A stretch of 40,536 bases of DNA. Source: a virus. This document shows positions 28,672 through 36,298 of the stretch, piece after piece (position 1 is the stretch's first letter; each line of letters starts with the position of its first letter). Made by a program: the position numbers and the translations under genes. The notes under the pieces were generated by a model. The model had not been told where the DNA came from. It did no database searches and saw only the letters and a program-made list of their open reading frames with translations. The stretch is taken from positions 1 through 40,536 of IMG/VR virus record IMGVR_UViG_3300006870_000029; one strand, written 5' to 3'.

Positions 28672-29891
28672 AATGCCGCCTTAATCATTGCCCAGTCGTC
28701 AGCGTCAATCACACCGGTAACCGGCAATCCGTTTAGTTCTTGATATTTTCGTACAGCTCTTGCTGTCTGTGGTCCAAAAACGCCGTCAATCGCTAAACGA
28801 TAGTTCACTGTCTTAACATAAGATGTGTTGATCAAGTTAACGCCGATGCTTGTTAACCCTTCGATTTCTTGAGCAGTCAGCTGGACTGTTACCTGCTTCC
28901 GACCATTATACGAAGCAGCTACTGCCTGCTGAATACGCTTAACACACTCACCACGAGAACCCTCAGCAAACGTCTGAATCTCACACTGCATATCGTCAGA
29001 ATCTTCAGGACACGTACCAGAAATACTAACAAACCCTGATTTTGTTGTATCGTAACTTACTCGATCAACCATAAACTTTTTATCAAAGTTATTTAAACCT
29101 TTAATTGTCACACCCAAACCCGGAAACACAGTGATTGATGACGTAGACTTTAACAAATTGACATTGCAGGTCGCTGCCGAATTGGTACTGTCAGCAGATC
29201 TACGAACAGTCAGATTTGCTGCAAAAAACGGGTCATCTTCGTTAGATGGAACATTGATTTCGATAGAAGGCTGCCGGTCTAGAATGAATTCTTCAGAAGC
29301 AAAAAACAGTACACCATTAGCTTCAAAAAACATGAACTCTGCATCTCGGGCTAAACGAGTAAGAACGTCGTATGTTGACTCTTCTTTCTGCTCATTTTGT
29401 TCTCGAACGATATTACCATCAACCGGTGTATCTTCGCCAAAAAACTCTAAACCAAACTTAGCAGCCGTTGCCGCTGCAAAGGCTGTAGGAGAAATTCGCC
29501 CAAACGACTCTTGCCCCTTTTCTCTACGCATTTGCTGCAGCCTGCGAGTACGAGCAGTAATTCTTACCGTGTCATTAGCTCCGTGCTCCGCCGATACAGC
29601 AGCAATTTCAAAATCAACCGTCTTGACTGAAATAGTAACATCATCGCCATCCCTGTCTTCGATCTCTAAAGTAGCAGGCAAAACAAACGCAACACGTCTA
29701 CCAATCATGAAGTAATTACTATTAAGCATTTTAAAGCCGGGATCATAAACATGAAGCTTTAGCTCGCTAACCATTCGAGCAGACATATCAAACTGAGCAG
29801 ACAATACCGATTCCCGAACAAGAACGGTTTCATCACCAATTTCACCAATATACAGATACTCATTGTCTGTGAAAGCTGCAGAAATAGTCAT
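28668..29891 (-). CDS. Baseplate hub (gpD/gp27-like) with C-terminal peptidoglycan-binding domain
   Basis: A 407-residue protein. The first about 300 residues follow the late-control gpD/gp27 hub pattern (RITARTRRLQQMRREKGQES, SPTAFAAATAAKFGLEFFGE, EESTYDVLTRLARDAEFMFF, ASEEFILDRQPSIEI). The C-terminal about 95 residues form a peptidoglycan_binding_1 domain (NYRLAIDGVFGPQTARAVRK, then YQELNGLPVTGVIDADDWAM). The hub joins the tube to the spike. A wall-binding module here may help the tip grip peptidoglycan during penetration. It lies between the gp53-like gene and the spike gene. The ATG is 6 nt after a TAGAAT box, so it may be leaderless. Confidence 0.85.
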   Translation of the reverse strand: MTISAAFTDNEYLYIGEIGDETVLVRESVLSAQFDMSARMVSELKLHVYDPGFKMLNSNYFMIGRRVAFVLPATLEIEDRDGDDVTISVKTVDFEIAAVSAEHGANDTVRITARTRRLQQMRREKGQESFGRISPTAFAAATAAKFGLEFFGEDTPVDGNIVREQNEQKEESTYDVLTRLARDAEFMFFEANGVLFFASEEFILDRQPSIEINVPSNEDDPFFAANLTVRRSADSTNSAATCNVNLLKSTSSITVFPGLGVTIKGLNNFDKKFMVDRVSYDTTKSGFVSISGTCPEDSDDMQCEIQTFAEGSRGECVKRIQQAVAASYNGRKQVTVQLTAQEIEGLTSIGVNLINTSYVKTVNYRLAIDGVFGPQTARAVRKYQELNGLPVTGVIDADDWAMIKAAL

Positions 29892-29897
29892 GATAGT

Positions 29898-29926
29898 ATT
29901 CTACCTACTTAAAAACAAGCAATCCA
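29898..29926 (-). promoter_or_regulatory. Candidate promoter for the hub gene, leaderless arrangement
   Basis: TAGAAT (29903-29898) lies six bases (ACTATC) before the hub ATG at 29891. The -35 at 17 nt is TGGATT (29926-29921), which matches weakly, so the promoter is less certain than the one at 24402. The spacing from the -10 box to the ATG is identical. Confidence 0.45.
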
Positions 29927-29929
29927 GTA

Positions 29930-30694
29930 TTATTCGTCGGGTTCGATAATATCGGCATCTGGAACAAGACGGTCAAGAATCACCGACGCTTGGCTGTCCA
30001 CAATAATCGTAATTCCTTCGCCACCTTCTCCCGGAGGAGGAAGAGCAGAACCAATAGGGGTAGGGGCGTTAGGAGTAAACGTGATTGCCGCTAACTCGAC
30101 AATCCTCTGGTCATACAGCGGCGTTTCTGTCAACTGCAAATCTACAGAAACCTGCGTAGGATTACCATCAAGGTCTCTACGATTCGTGGTGAACGAAAAC
30201 TTGGTGATTGTTACACTATATGGAACCGCCGAAACTCCATACACAAACTTGCATGGGATCGAGTTGGCGGCAATAAGCTCAATCTTATCTAAGATCTCAA
30301 TAACAGGAAACGGATCACAACCACCGGTTACTTTATCTGCAATGAGGGCCGAAAACGTAACCGTCTTCAACGACGGGTTCTCAAAAACAAGCAAAGGAGC
30401 TTTTCCGGGCCTCGGAACCTTTTTCGTAACACCAGCGTACTCATCAAACTGTATATTCTGAGGACCATACGGAAACTCTACCTGAAAGTCTTCCCACGTT
30501 GTGCCGTCCGGAAGACTATAATTAAAAGGACCAACATTTACCGTAGTAGTCGCACCTTCATCGTCTGTTTGCGTTTTAGTAGGCTGAAACGGTTTGAGTA
30601 CGGCACGGCCAGGATTCACCGAGTGGTAATCCATCGTGTCAAAAATATCTATTTGATTTGTTATGTCAACTACTTTTTGTTGCAAAATAGACAT
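29930..30694 (-). CDS. gp53/gpX-like tail-tube-end protein (CIS tube protein N-terminal type)
   Basis: A 254-residue protein between the tape measure and hub genes, the usual place of the LysM-bearing tail protein of contractile systems (P2 gpX, T4 gp53, Afp7). The segments APLLVFENPSLKTVTFSALI, FPVIEILDKIELIAANSIPC and VYGVSAVPYSVTITKFSF, followed by QVSVDLQLTE, fit the beta-barrel part of that family. A LysM domain, expected at the C-terminus, is not evident; instead the end is Pro/Gly rich (ALPPPGEGGEGITI) and acidic. It should join the tube to the hub. The start has AGAGGTG 5 nt upstream. Confidence 0.7.
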   Translation of the reverse strand: MSILQQKVVDITNQIDIFDTMDYHSVNPGRAVLKPFQPTKTQTDDEGATTTVNVGPFNYSLPDGTTWEDFQVEFPYGPQNIQFDEYAGVTKKVPRPGKAPLLVFENPSLKTVTFSALIADKVTGGCDPFPVIEILDKIELIAANSIPCKFVYGVSAVPYSVTITKFSFTTNRRDLDGNPTQVSVDLQLTETPLYDQRIVELAAITFTPNAPTPIGSALPPPGEGGEGITIIVDSQASVILDRLVPDADIIEPDE

Positions 30695-30705
30695 AAGTCA
30701 CCTCT

Positions 30706-33700
30706 TTATGTAGCGCCAGTTATAGCCGAAAGCGCAACTCCACCACGCTCAAGGGTAAACGTGCCATCAGTAACAGTAATTCCCTCTGTTCTAAGATAAT
30801 TAATATCTGCAGCGATCGCTGCAAGCGAAATATTTCTCTCATTATCCAACGTCTCATCCATATCGAAGAAACCTGACTCTGCTAGAGACCTAAGAAGAAT
30901 AGCACTAGTGTCGGCACCTGCGTTGGCGGTCTCTACTTGGGTAAACAAGTCTGCTGTACTGAACCGCACGGCGTCGTAGCCGCTCATCCCCAATTCAGCG
31001 AGCAAAGCTTTCCTGATAGCGTAATTAGACTTACCAGTCGGAGCAACCCCTGCATCTTCAAGACTCGCAAATCTTTCAGAACCAGTCAAACCACTACTAA
31101 GATTAAGTGCCCCACGAATCGCAGACCGTTCAGCAAGAAACGTCTCAATACCACGAAGCTCGCCAGTGCCCGGTGTCCCAATAATTCGGTCATCTCCAGC
31201 AAACTGCATAATTCGCTCTAACGGAATAGCGTAAGCCTGACTCATAGCGGTAGCTGATTCAAGCGTACCAGACGCCAGCATCGCCATAAGCGTCTCCTGA
31301 TTATCTGTAGACAAGTGACCCATAACTTGTTCCATAAGCTCAAAGTTTGAAGAAAAGCCTGCAACGTCAGGAGACACACCCATGACTACTTCATACGCCG
31401 CAAACGCTTCAAATGCGTCACGAACCAAGTCAACAGTTAACTTATCAGCATTAGCTAACGTAGTAAACGCTGCGTTCGCCGTGGCTCTAGCTTCCGCCTG
31501 CCCCAACGGTGAAGTAGAAAAACTAGGGAAAAACGCACGGTTTCTGTCAATCAAAGGAAGCATCTGCGCTGCAAAAACGGCAGTAGCGCCTGCAGCGTTC
31601 ATCAAACCATCAGCTAAATCAATCCCCAACGAGTCCGCAACAGACTCAATTTCCTCACTTGTCATCTGTGTCGTACGTTTCAGCATCTGCAGGTTCGACT
31701 CAAAGTTAAGGCTTTCTTCTTCCCACATCTCAAACGTACGTTTAAGTTCTTGGCCCAGAGGACCCACTCCGGTCAAGGCATCATAAAATTCTTGATCGTT
31801 AAGTACTGATAAATCTTTGCCTTGTGATTGGAAAAATGCGGTCAGGTCTTTCGCTGCTTGAGACTCTCTATCAAAGAAGAAACGCTCTTCACCGTAAAAT
31901 GAATTACCAAAGCTTACAGTATCGTTCACAAAGTAATTGAGCTTTTCAAAAAAGCCGCCGCCTCCGTTACCTCTAGTCTCACCAAACAAGATATCATTAT
32001 AAACAATGTCCCTCTCCGTCGTATCTATCAAATCTCTGTAACTTTGCCGAAGGGCACGACCCTCTTCCCGCCTAGCCCTAAAATCTGCGAAAGACCCGCC
32101 ACCCAAAGACATATCTCGTAAAGAAAGTACCGCACCAGAAACAGCATCTTCAGCACGAGCTGCCCGAGCGTTCTCACCCAAAATGCCAGTTATGGAAGCA
32201 GCCAGCAAACCAGCCGCAGCACCAACAGCCATACCCGGCAGTCCAAACGAAGAACCCATCATAACGCCGCCACCAATCATGGCTGCTGTGTTACCGCCAC
32301 TTGGTCCCGACTGAAGAGTGTTTAACCCTCCCATCAGACCAATCGACCCACCCATAAGCATCGTGCCGTTTCTCGTACCAGTCAAAAAGTTAACCCCACT
32401 CCGGGCACCCTCAGCAATCTCAACACGGTTCTTAATCAACTTGCCAACAGCCATAGGGTTCTTCAAGCCCAGGAACAACCCCAACAGGCCCAAACCGCCA
32501 GCAGCACCACCAATCTTACCAATACCCATAAGAGCACCAATAACCCTAGCAAGATGACCAACAACAGGAGCAACAATATCGTTCAAAACAGCAGCTAAAC
32601 CAGACACCGCATTAGGAAGCTGCTCTAAAATAGGCATCAACGCCTCTAAAAACTTACCAATCGCCGGAATAAAATCAGAAGCAACCCGATTCATAATATC
32701 TGAAAACAAATCTAACTTACCAAAGAACCCTGACTGACCCGCTTTCAACAAATCAAAAATAGCGCCAAACACGTTACCAATAGACGCACCAAACGTCTGG
32801 AAAGCCTCAGCGTTCTTAACAACCAAATCACTAAACGACCTAAACAAACCACGACCGCCACCCGTAGCGCCCATGGCCCTAAACATCTCAATAACCACAT
32901 CAGCAGCAGGCTCAAACTGAACCAAGAACGCTCCAATACCACGGAAGAAATCACGCACACTCCGGAAGAATCCTACGAAGCTTTCACCCATCTGCTCAAT
33001 GTTTTCAAGATGATCAAAGATGTTACTCCGAATGAAGTCAATCGTTTTCTCAACAAGAGTGACCAACGTGGGGGCGAACGAATCCGCACCAAAACGTTGA
33101 ATAAGTAGCGACATGCCCACGAAGTTTTCACGAATAATCCTGGCCATGTCCATCATTGCGTCACGGAACGGGTTCAGAAGCGGCTGACCCATATCCGCAA
33201 ACATGTTCTTCATGCCTGAAAATTCTGTTTTAGCCGTACCGATAAACGTACCGGCAAGTCCAGCGCCTACGCCCCGATAATTTTCAGATACGATAGATCC
33301 GCTGGAAAGTGCAGCCAGTAGCTGATTTGTTGAAAGACCCTCTTGTAAAGACCCTGACCGGAACCCGGCAGCACCACTGAGTGCTGAACGTAATTCTGCA
33401 GAGTCTTTAGAACCGATTGCTTTTGCAATTGCTTGAACGGCTGCAGCGTCTCCGCCGGTCAGGTTAACGAGCTGACGTGCGATACCACCCGAGGCTGTCG
33501 GTGAAACTCCTGCTTTTGCGAGACCTGCCAACAGGGCGGTTGTGGCTTCACCACCAAGAAGACCTGTTGTTCTAGAACCAAGGCTACGGCTAAGCAAAGC
33601 TGAGTTTTGAGCACCACGACGAGTCATGCCGCCCCCAACAGACGGGATAAGCATCGCTTCATTAAACTGACGTAAAGCTGCCGCAGCAACAGACACTGCT

Positions 33701-34149
33701 GTTGCTACACCGGCTGCCGCAACCGACAAACCTTTCAAAGCTACCTGATAAACTTGAACAGCAGCTCTACCAGTTATCAAGGCCAGTTTAGCAGCCAACA
33801 AACCTACCGTGAACAAACCGATCTGACCAATTAAAGCAACGAAAGACAGCTTAGATAAAGTCATCATAAACTTTTTAAGAGGAGCAGTTACTCTATTCAA
33901 CGTCCTTGCAAAACGGCGATGCGAATGATTAACACGATTCATTCGCTTATCGTGAGCATCTAAATTCTTATTGGTTCTATCAAGAGAGTCACTAGTCTCG
34001 TTAATTTTCTTAGTAGACTCAGATATCCGCTTAGAAAATTTCTTACTTTTTTTCTCTAAGCGATCAAAGCGTTCTTCTAGGACGGTAAGTTCGCCCATCC
34101 CATCAACATCAACATCGACCTTAATAACTACACTATCTTGAACAGGCAT
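30706..34149 (-). CDS. Tail tape measure protein
   Basis: A 1147-residue protein, the longest here, placed between the chaperone and the gp53-like gene. The N-terminus is a charged coiled coil (about residues 20-75, RFDRLEKKSKKFSKRISEST). Hydrophobic stretches lie at about 95-160 (LSFVALIGQIGLFTVGLLAA) and about 630-670 (GLPGMAVGAAAGLLAASITG), as is usual for proteins that pass into the host membrane. The centre has Ala/Gly-rich helices. Using the common rule of about 1.5 angstrom per residue, the tail would be near 170 nm. The ribosome-binding site is GGAGG, 6 nt before the ATG. A terminator-like hairpin precedes it. Confidence 0.93.
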   Translation of the reverse strand: MPVQDSVVIKVDVDVDGMGELTVLEERFDRLEKKSKKFSKRISESTKKINETSDSLDRTNKNLDAHDKRMNRVNHSHRRFARTLNRVTAPLKKFMMTLSKLSFVALIGQIGLFTVGLLAAKLALITGRAAVQVYQVALKGLSVAAAGVATAVSVAAAALRQFNEAMLIPSVGGGMTRRGAQNSALLSRSLGSRTTGLLGGEATTALLAGLAKAGVSPTASGGIARQLVNLTGGDAAAVQAIAKAIGSKDSAELRSALSGAAGFRSGSLQEGLSTNQLLAALSSGSIVSENYRGVGAGLAGTFIGTAKTEFSGMKNMFADMGQPLLNPFRDAMMDMARIIRENFVGMSLLIQRFGADSFAPTLVTLVEKTIDFIRSNIFDHLENIEQMGESFVGFFRSVRDFFRGIGAFLVQFEPAADVVIEMFRAMGATGGGRGLFRSFSDLVVKNAEAFQTFGASIGNVFGAIFDLLKAGQSGFFGKLDLFSDIMNRVASDFIPAIGKFLEALMPILEQLPNAVSGLAAVLNDIVAPVVGHLARVIGALMGIGKIGGAAGGLGLLGLFLGLKNPMAVGKLIKNRVEIAEGARSGVNFLTGTRNGTMLMGGSIGLMGGLNTLQSGPSGGNTAAMIGGGVMMGSSFGLPGMAVGAAAGLLAASITGILGENARAARAEDAVSGAVLSLRDMSLGGGSFADFRARREEGRALRQSYRDLIDTTERDIVYNDILFGETRGNGGGGFFEKLNYFVNDTVSFGNSFYGEERFFFDRESQAAKDLTAFFQSQGKDLSVLNDQEFYDALTGVGPLGQELKRTFEMWEEESLNFESNLQMLKRTTQMTSEEIESVADSLGIDLADGLMNAAGATAVFAAQMLPLIDRNRAFFPSFSTSPLGQAEARATANAAFTTLANADKLTVDLVRDAFEAFAAYEVVMGVSPDVAGFSSNFELMEQVMGHLSTDNQETLMAMLASGTLESATAMSQAYAIPLERIMQFAGDDRIIGTPGTGELRGIETFLAERSAIRGALNLSSGLTGSERFASLEDAGVAPTGKSNYAIRKALLAELGMSGYDAVRFSTADLFTQVETANAGADTSAILLRSLAESGFFDMDETLDNERNISLAAIAADINYLRTEGITVTDGTFTLERGGVALSAITGAT

Positions 34150-34158
34150 AAAGCACCT

Positions 34159-34210
34159 CCCCCAAAAAGAGAAAGCCAGGAACTTCTATTATTCTATAGA
34201 AATTCCCGGC
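34159..34210 (-). terminator. Intrinsic terminator-like hairpin between chaperone and tape measure
   Basis: On the minus strand GCCGGGAATTTCTAT pairs with ATAGAAGTTCCTGGC across a six-base loop: 15 pairs, two of them G-U, followed by TTTCTCTTTTT. It sits just after the stop of the chaperone extension (34213) and 10 nt before the tape measure start. No promoter fits between hairpin and gene, so read-through or RNA processing must express the tape measure. Confidence 0.8.
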
Positions 34211-34212
34211 TG

Positions 34213-34428
34213 TCAGTAGCCACCAGTGCTACCTCTTCTCTTTTTTTCTCTAGCTTCATGATCTGCTGACAACGCCTGCGCAGCAGCCATCCTAATCAAC
34301 CACTCATCCAAATCCGAATCCAAAATCTGAATCGGATCACAATGAAAAGCCTCAGCTAACCTAGCCGAAGATTTAATACGTGGATCGTCGGCTAGTCTAT
34401 CAACTAGCCCTGCGTAGGGTCCTCCGCA
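34213..34428 (-). CDS. Tail assembly chaperone, frameshift extension (gpT-like)
   Basis: This open frame (34428 to the stop at 34213) lies -1 relative to the gene at 34404 and has no usable start codon before its conserved-looking part: DDPRIKSSARLAEAFHCDPI, then LDSDLDEWLIRMAAAQALSA and HEAREKKRRGSTGGY. The RLAEA...DP pattern is typical of the second tail chaperone in many phages, which is made only by -1 frameshifting into a fusion. The shift must occur between 34428 and the zero-frame TAG at 34406. I see no perfect XXXYYYZ heptamer; GGC slipping to GGG before the TAG, 8-14 nt after a GGAGG, is the best candidate. The fused protein would guide tape measure and tube assembly. Confidence 0.7.
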   Translation of the reverse strand, partial: CGGPYAGLVDRLADDPRIKSSARLAEAFHCDPIQILDSDLDEWLIRMAAAQALSADHEAREKKRRGSTGGY

Positions 34429-34922
34429 TCAACGTCATCCCCATACCCAGCAAAATCCAGAATCTTCAAAGCAACATTCTCAAGATGTGGATCAACACCA
34501 TAGAACGCACGGATAGCGTCAGGCAACGGACGATCAGTACCAGTCATCTCCATCACTACTGGAGAAGCAAACGTGATAGCGTTACCCTCATCATCCAAAA
34601 CAAGCTCATCATCAAAATAGATTCCTGACACAGTGTTACCAATCACGTAGCAAGAAAACTTGATTGAATCCAGCTCGTCAGTCTTGCGGTTCGTGGAGTT
34701 ACGACGCCACGCCTTCAACTGCTCATTCGTAATGTTAGGAGAGAAACGTACCGACACGCCCTTACGCTCCGGAACGTCCATCTCAACCTCAGGACGAGTC
34801 ACTTCACGAGAAATCTCGTCCTTAAGCATGTCAAGAACAGACACTCGCTTGCTTGACTTGCCTGACGTTGGCTCCGCCTTAGCAGGAGTAGCGCCAGCTA
34901 CCTCAATCACTTCATCAGCCAT
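34404..34922 (-). CDS. Tail assembly chaperone (gpG-like)
   Basis: A 172-residue protein in the position of the first tail chaperone, between tail tube and tape measure genes. Segments: a Lys/Ser-rich linker (about residues 12-30), MLKDEISREVTRPEVEMDVP, then RVSFRFSPNI-type residues around TNEQLKAWRRNSTNRKTDEL, and an acidic C-terminus (GYGDDVDAEDPTQG). It has AAAGG 6 nt before the ATG. The end overlaps the -1 frame extension. The protein should bind the tape measure and help polymerise the tube around it; it is not part of the virion. Confidence 0.8.
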   Translation of the reverse strand: MADEVIEVAGATPAKAEPTSGKSSKRVSVLDMLKDEISREVTRPEVEMDVPERKGVSVRFSPNITNEQLKAWRRNSTNRKTDELDSIKFSCYVIGNTVSGIYFDDELVLDDEGNAITFASPVVMEMTGTDRPLPDAIRAFYGVDPHLENVALKILDFAGYGDDVDAEDPTQG

Positions 34923-34948
34923 TATTAGCCTTTCTTTATTTAATCTAC

Positions 34949-35686
34949 TCAGTCAGCCAGCGCTGCCCAAGTCTTCGGACCAACAACGCCATCAGCAGCA
35001 AGACCCTCATCACGCTGGAACTGCTTCACAGCACGCACAGTCTTCGGACCAAAGTCACCGTCAACGCCAGAGTTCTTACGAGGACGAGAAGTCAACTTGT
35101 AACCATTCTTGTCAAGCAGCTTCTGAAGGAACTCAACAACTGGACCCTTGTCGCCCTTACGCACCACAGTCTGCAAACAAGCAACGATAAACTCAAAAGC
35201 CTTAGCCAGCTCAGACTTAACAGAAGCCTCCTTAGGAACCTTGATTTCACCCTTAACAGGGAACCACTCCATCTTAGAACCGCTAACACGGCACGGCTGA
35301 TGATGCCACCACTCCGAAGCCACGGTCTTACGAATACCGTACTCTTCAGCAATCTTGTTTACCTGTGAGGTAGAGATAGCGCCCTTCTTGATAATACGGA
35401 AGTCAACCGCATAACCGTAACCATCAAACTTTGGCTGGCTCATATGATATGAACCCTGGAAGCCTGCACGGTTGATGCGGTCAGGGTTAGCTGCCAGATT
35501 GAAACCGGGCCTACGGCGCTTATAGCCATCATACAGGTACTTCTGCTGCTGATAGGTGCGGACACCAGACACAACAGCAACCTTGCCCGCAATACGCTGA
35601 TCAGCGAAGAACGCTTCCAGACGGGCCTTAAACTTCGGGTGAAGATCCTTCACGTTCACCCTGCTACTTGTAACAGGAATAGTCAT
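34949..35686 (-). CDS. Endolysin: M15 (VanY-type) peptidase with C-terminal peptidoglycan-binding domain
   Basis: A 245-residue protein. The N-terminal M15 peptidase (about residues 15-130) has VSGVRTYQQQKYLYDGYKRR, the zinc-binding SYHMSQPKFDGYGYAVDF (His and Asp) and SEWWHHQ (final His and general base). The linker (about 145-178) is basic. The C-terminal peptidoglycan_binding_1 domain (about 180-243) reads VEFLQKLLDKNGYKLTSRPR, then VDGDFGPKTVRAVKQFQRDE. It should cut the peptide stem or cross-link of peptidoglycan. There is no signal peptide, so a holin would be needed for lysis. It is the first gene after the terminator at 35755, with its own promoter, placing it between tube and chaperone genes; a virion-associated role is also possible. 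Confidence 0.9.
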   Translation of the reverse strand: MTIPVTSSRVNVKDLHPKFKARLEAFFADQRIAGKVAVVSGVRTYQQQKYLYDGYKRRRPGFNLAANPDRINRAGFQGSYHMSQPKFDGYGYAVDFRIIKKGAISTSQVNKIAEEYGIRKTVASEWWHHQPCRVSGSKMEWFPVKGEIKVPKEASVKSELAKAFEFIVACLQTVVRKGDKGPVVEFLQKLLDKNGYKLTSRPRKNSGVDGDFGPKTVRAVKQFQRDEGLAADGVVGPKTWAALAD

Positions 35687-35722
35687 TCGATAATCCTTTG
35701 CTAGAGAATAACTTGCCTACCT

Positions 35723-35751
35723 ACACTACCAAAACCTACACACTCAGTCAA
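35723..35751 (-). promoter_or_regulatory. Candidate promoter for the endolysin/tail block
   Basis: TTGACT (35751-35746), a 17-nt spacer, then TAGTGT (35728-35723) preceded by TGG (extended -10). It lies directly downstream of the terminator at 35755-35795, so transcription restarts here. The -10 is weak, which the extended element may offset. Confidence 0.6.
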
Positions 35752-35754
35752 GCA

Positions 35755-35795
35755 AAATAAAAAAGAAAAAGCGCCACCCGAAGGTGACGCTCTTT
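35755..35795 (-). terminator. Intrinsic terminator after tail tube
   Basis: AGCGTCACC-TTCG-GGTGGCGCT (nine pairs including one G-U, UUCG loop; 35791-35770) is followed by TTTTTCTTTTTTATTTT. A second hairpin, TCTAGTT/AACTAGA (35804-35824), lies just before it. This cleanly ends the sheath-tube transcript. Confidence 0.93.
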
Positions 35796-35835
35796 CTCAA
35801 GTGTCTAGTTTAAGTTGAACTAGATAACGTATTTA

Positions 35836-36285
35836 TCAGGTGCCCTGACCCACAGATGAAACTGAGAAAGTCATAGAAAGAGTAGCGGGAGCGCCAGAAG
35901 AAGCGTCACCGTCAGGCTCAGTCAGACCCACCAGCAGACACTTCGCATAGCTACGCTCAGAACCCGGAACCTGAAGGTCACAATCCAGTGTGAAAACGCT
36001 AATGTCGTAGTACGCACGACCAACAAGCTGTCTTAATGCCTGAAGGTCAGAGTAGTCTTCGATATCATCTGTAGCAAACCGGCTAACAGTAATGTCACCG
36101 ATTTCAGATGGGGCACAAAGGACCTCTGGATGAATCTTACCGCCGTCATAAACCTTTTCAACAGCAGCGCTAATCTCACCACCGCTTACGGTAGTGAAAT
36201 ACTGCCCGTTGTTAAAGTTGGGAGCAGTACTGCCGTCACTAGGCTCAATCGTAGCGACAATTTGCCGTTGTGTTGCTTTAGCCAT
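35836..36285 (-). CDS. Tail tube protein
   Basis: A 149-residue protein immediately downstream of the sheath gene, the standard sheath-tube order. Segments such as GGEISAAVEKVYDGGKIHPE, PSEIGDITVSRFATDDIEDY and LQALRQLVGRAYYDISVFTL fit the single-domain tube proteins of contractile tails (T4 gp19/P2 FII-like), which stack as hexamer rings around the tape measure. The last strands (ATLSMTFSVSSVGQGT) complete the beta barrel. The ribosome-binding site is AAGGAG, 10 nt before the ATG. A strong terminator follows. Confidence 0.9.
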   Translation of the reverse strand: MAKATQRQIVATIEPSDGSTAPNFNNGQYFTTVSGGEISAAVEKVYDGGKIHPEVLCAPSEIGDITVSRFATDDIEDYSDLQALRQLVGRAYYDISVFTLDCDLQVPGSERSYAKCLLVGLTEPDGDASSGAPATLSMTFSVSSVGQGT

Positions 36286-36298
36286 TAATCATATCTCC

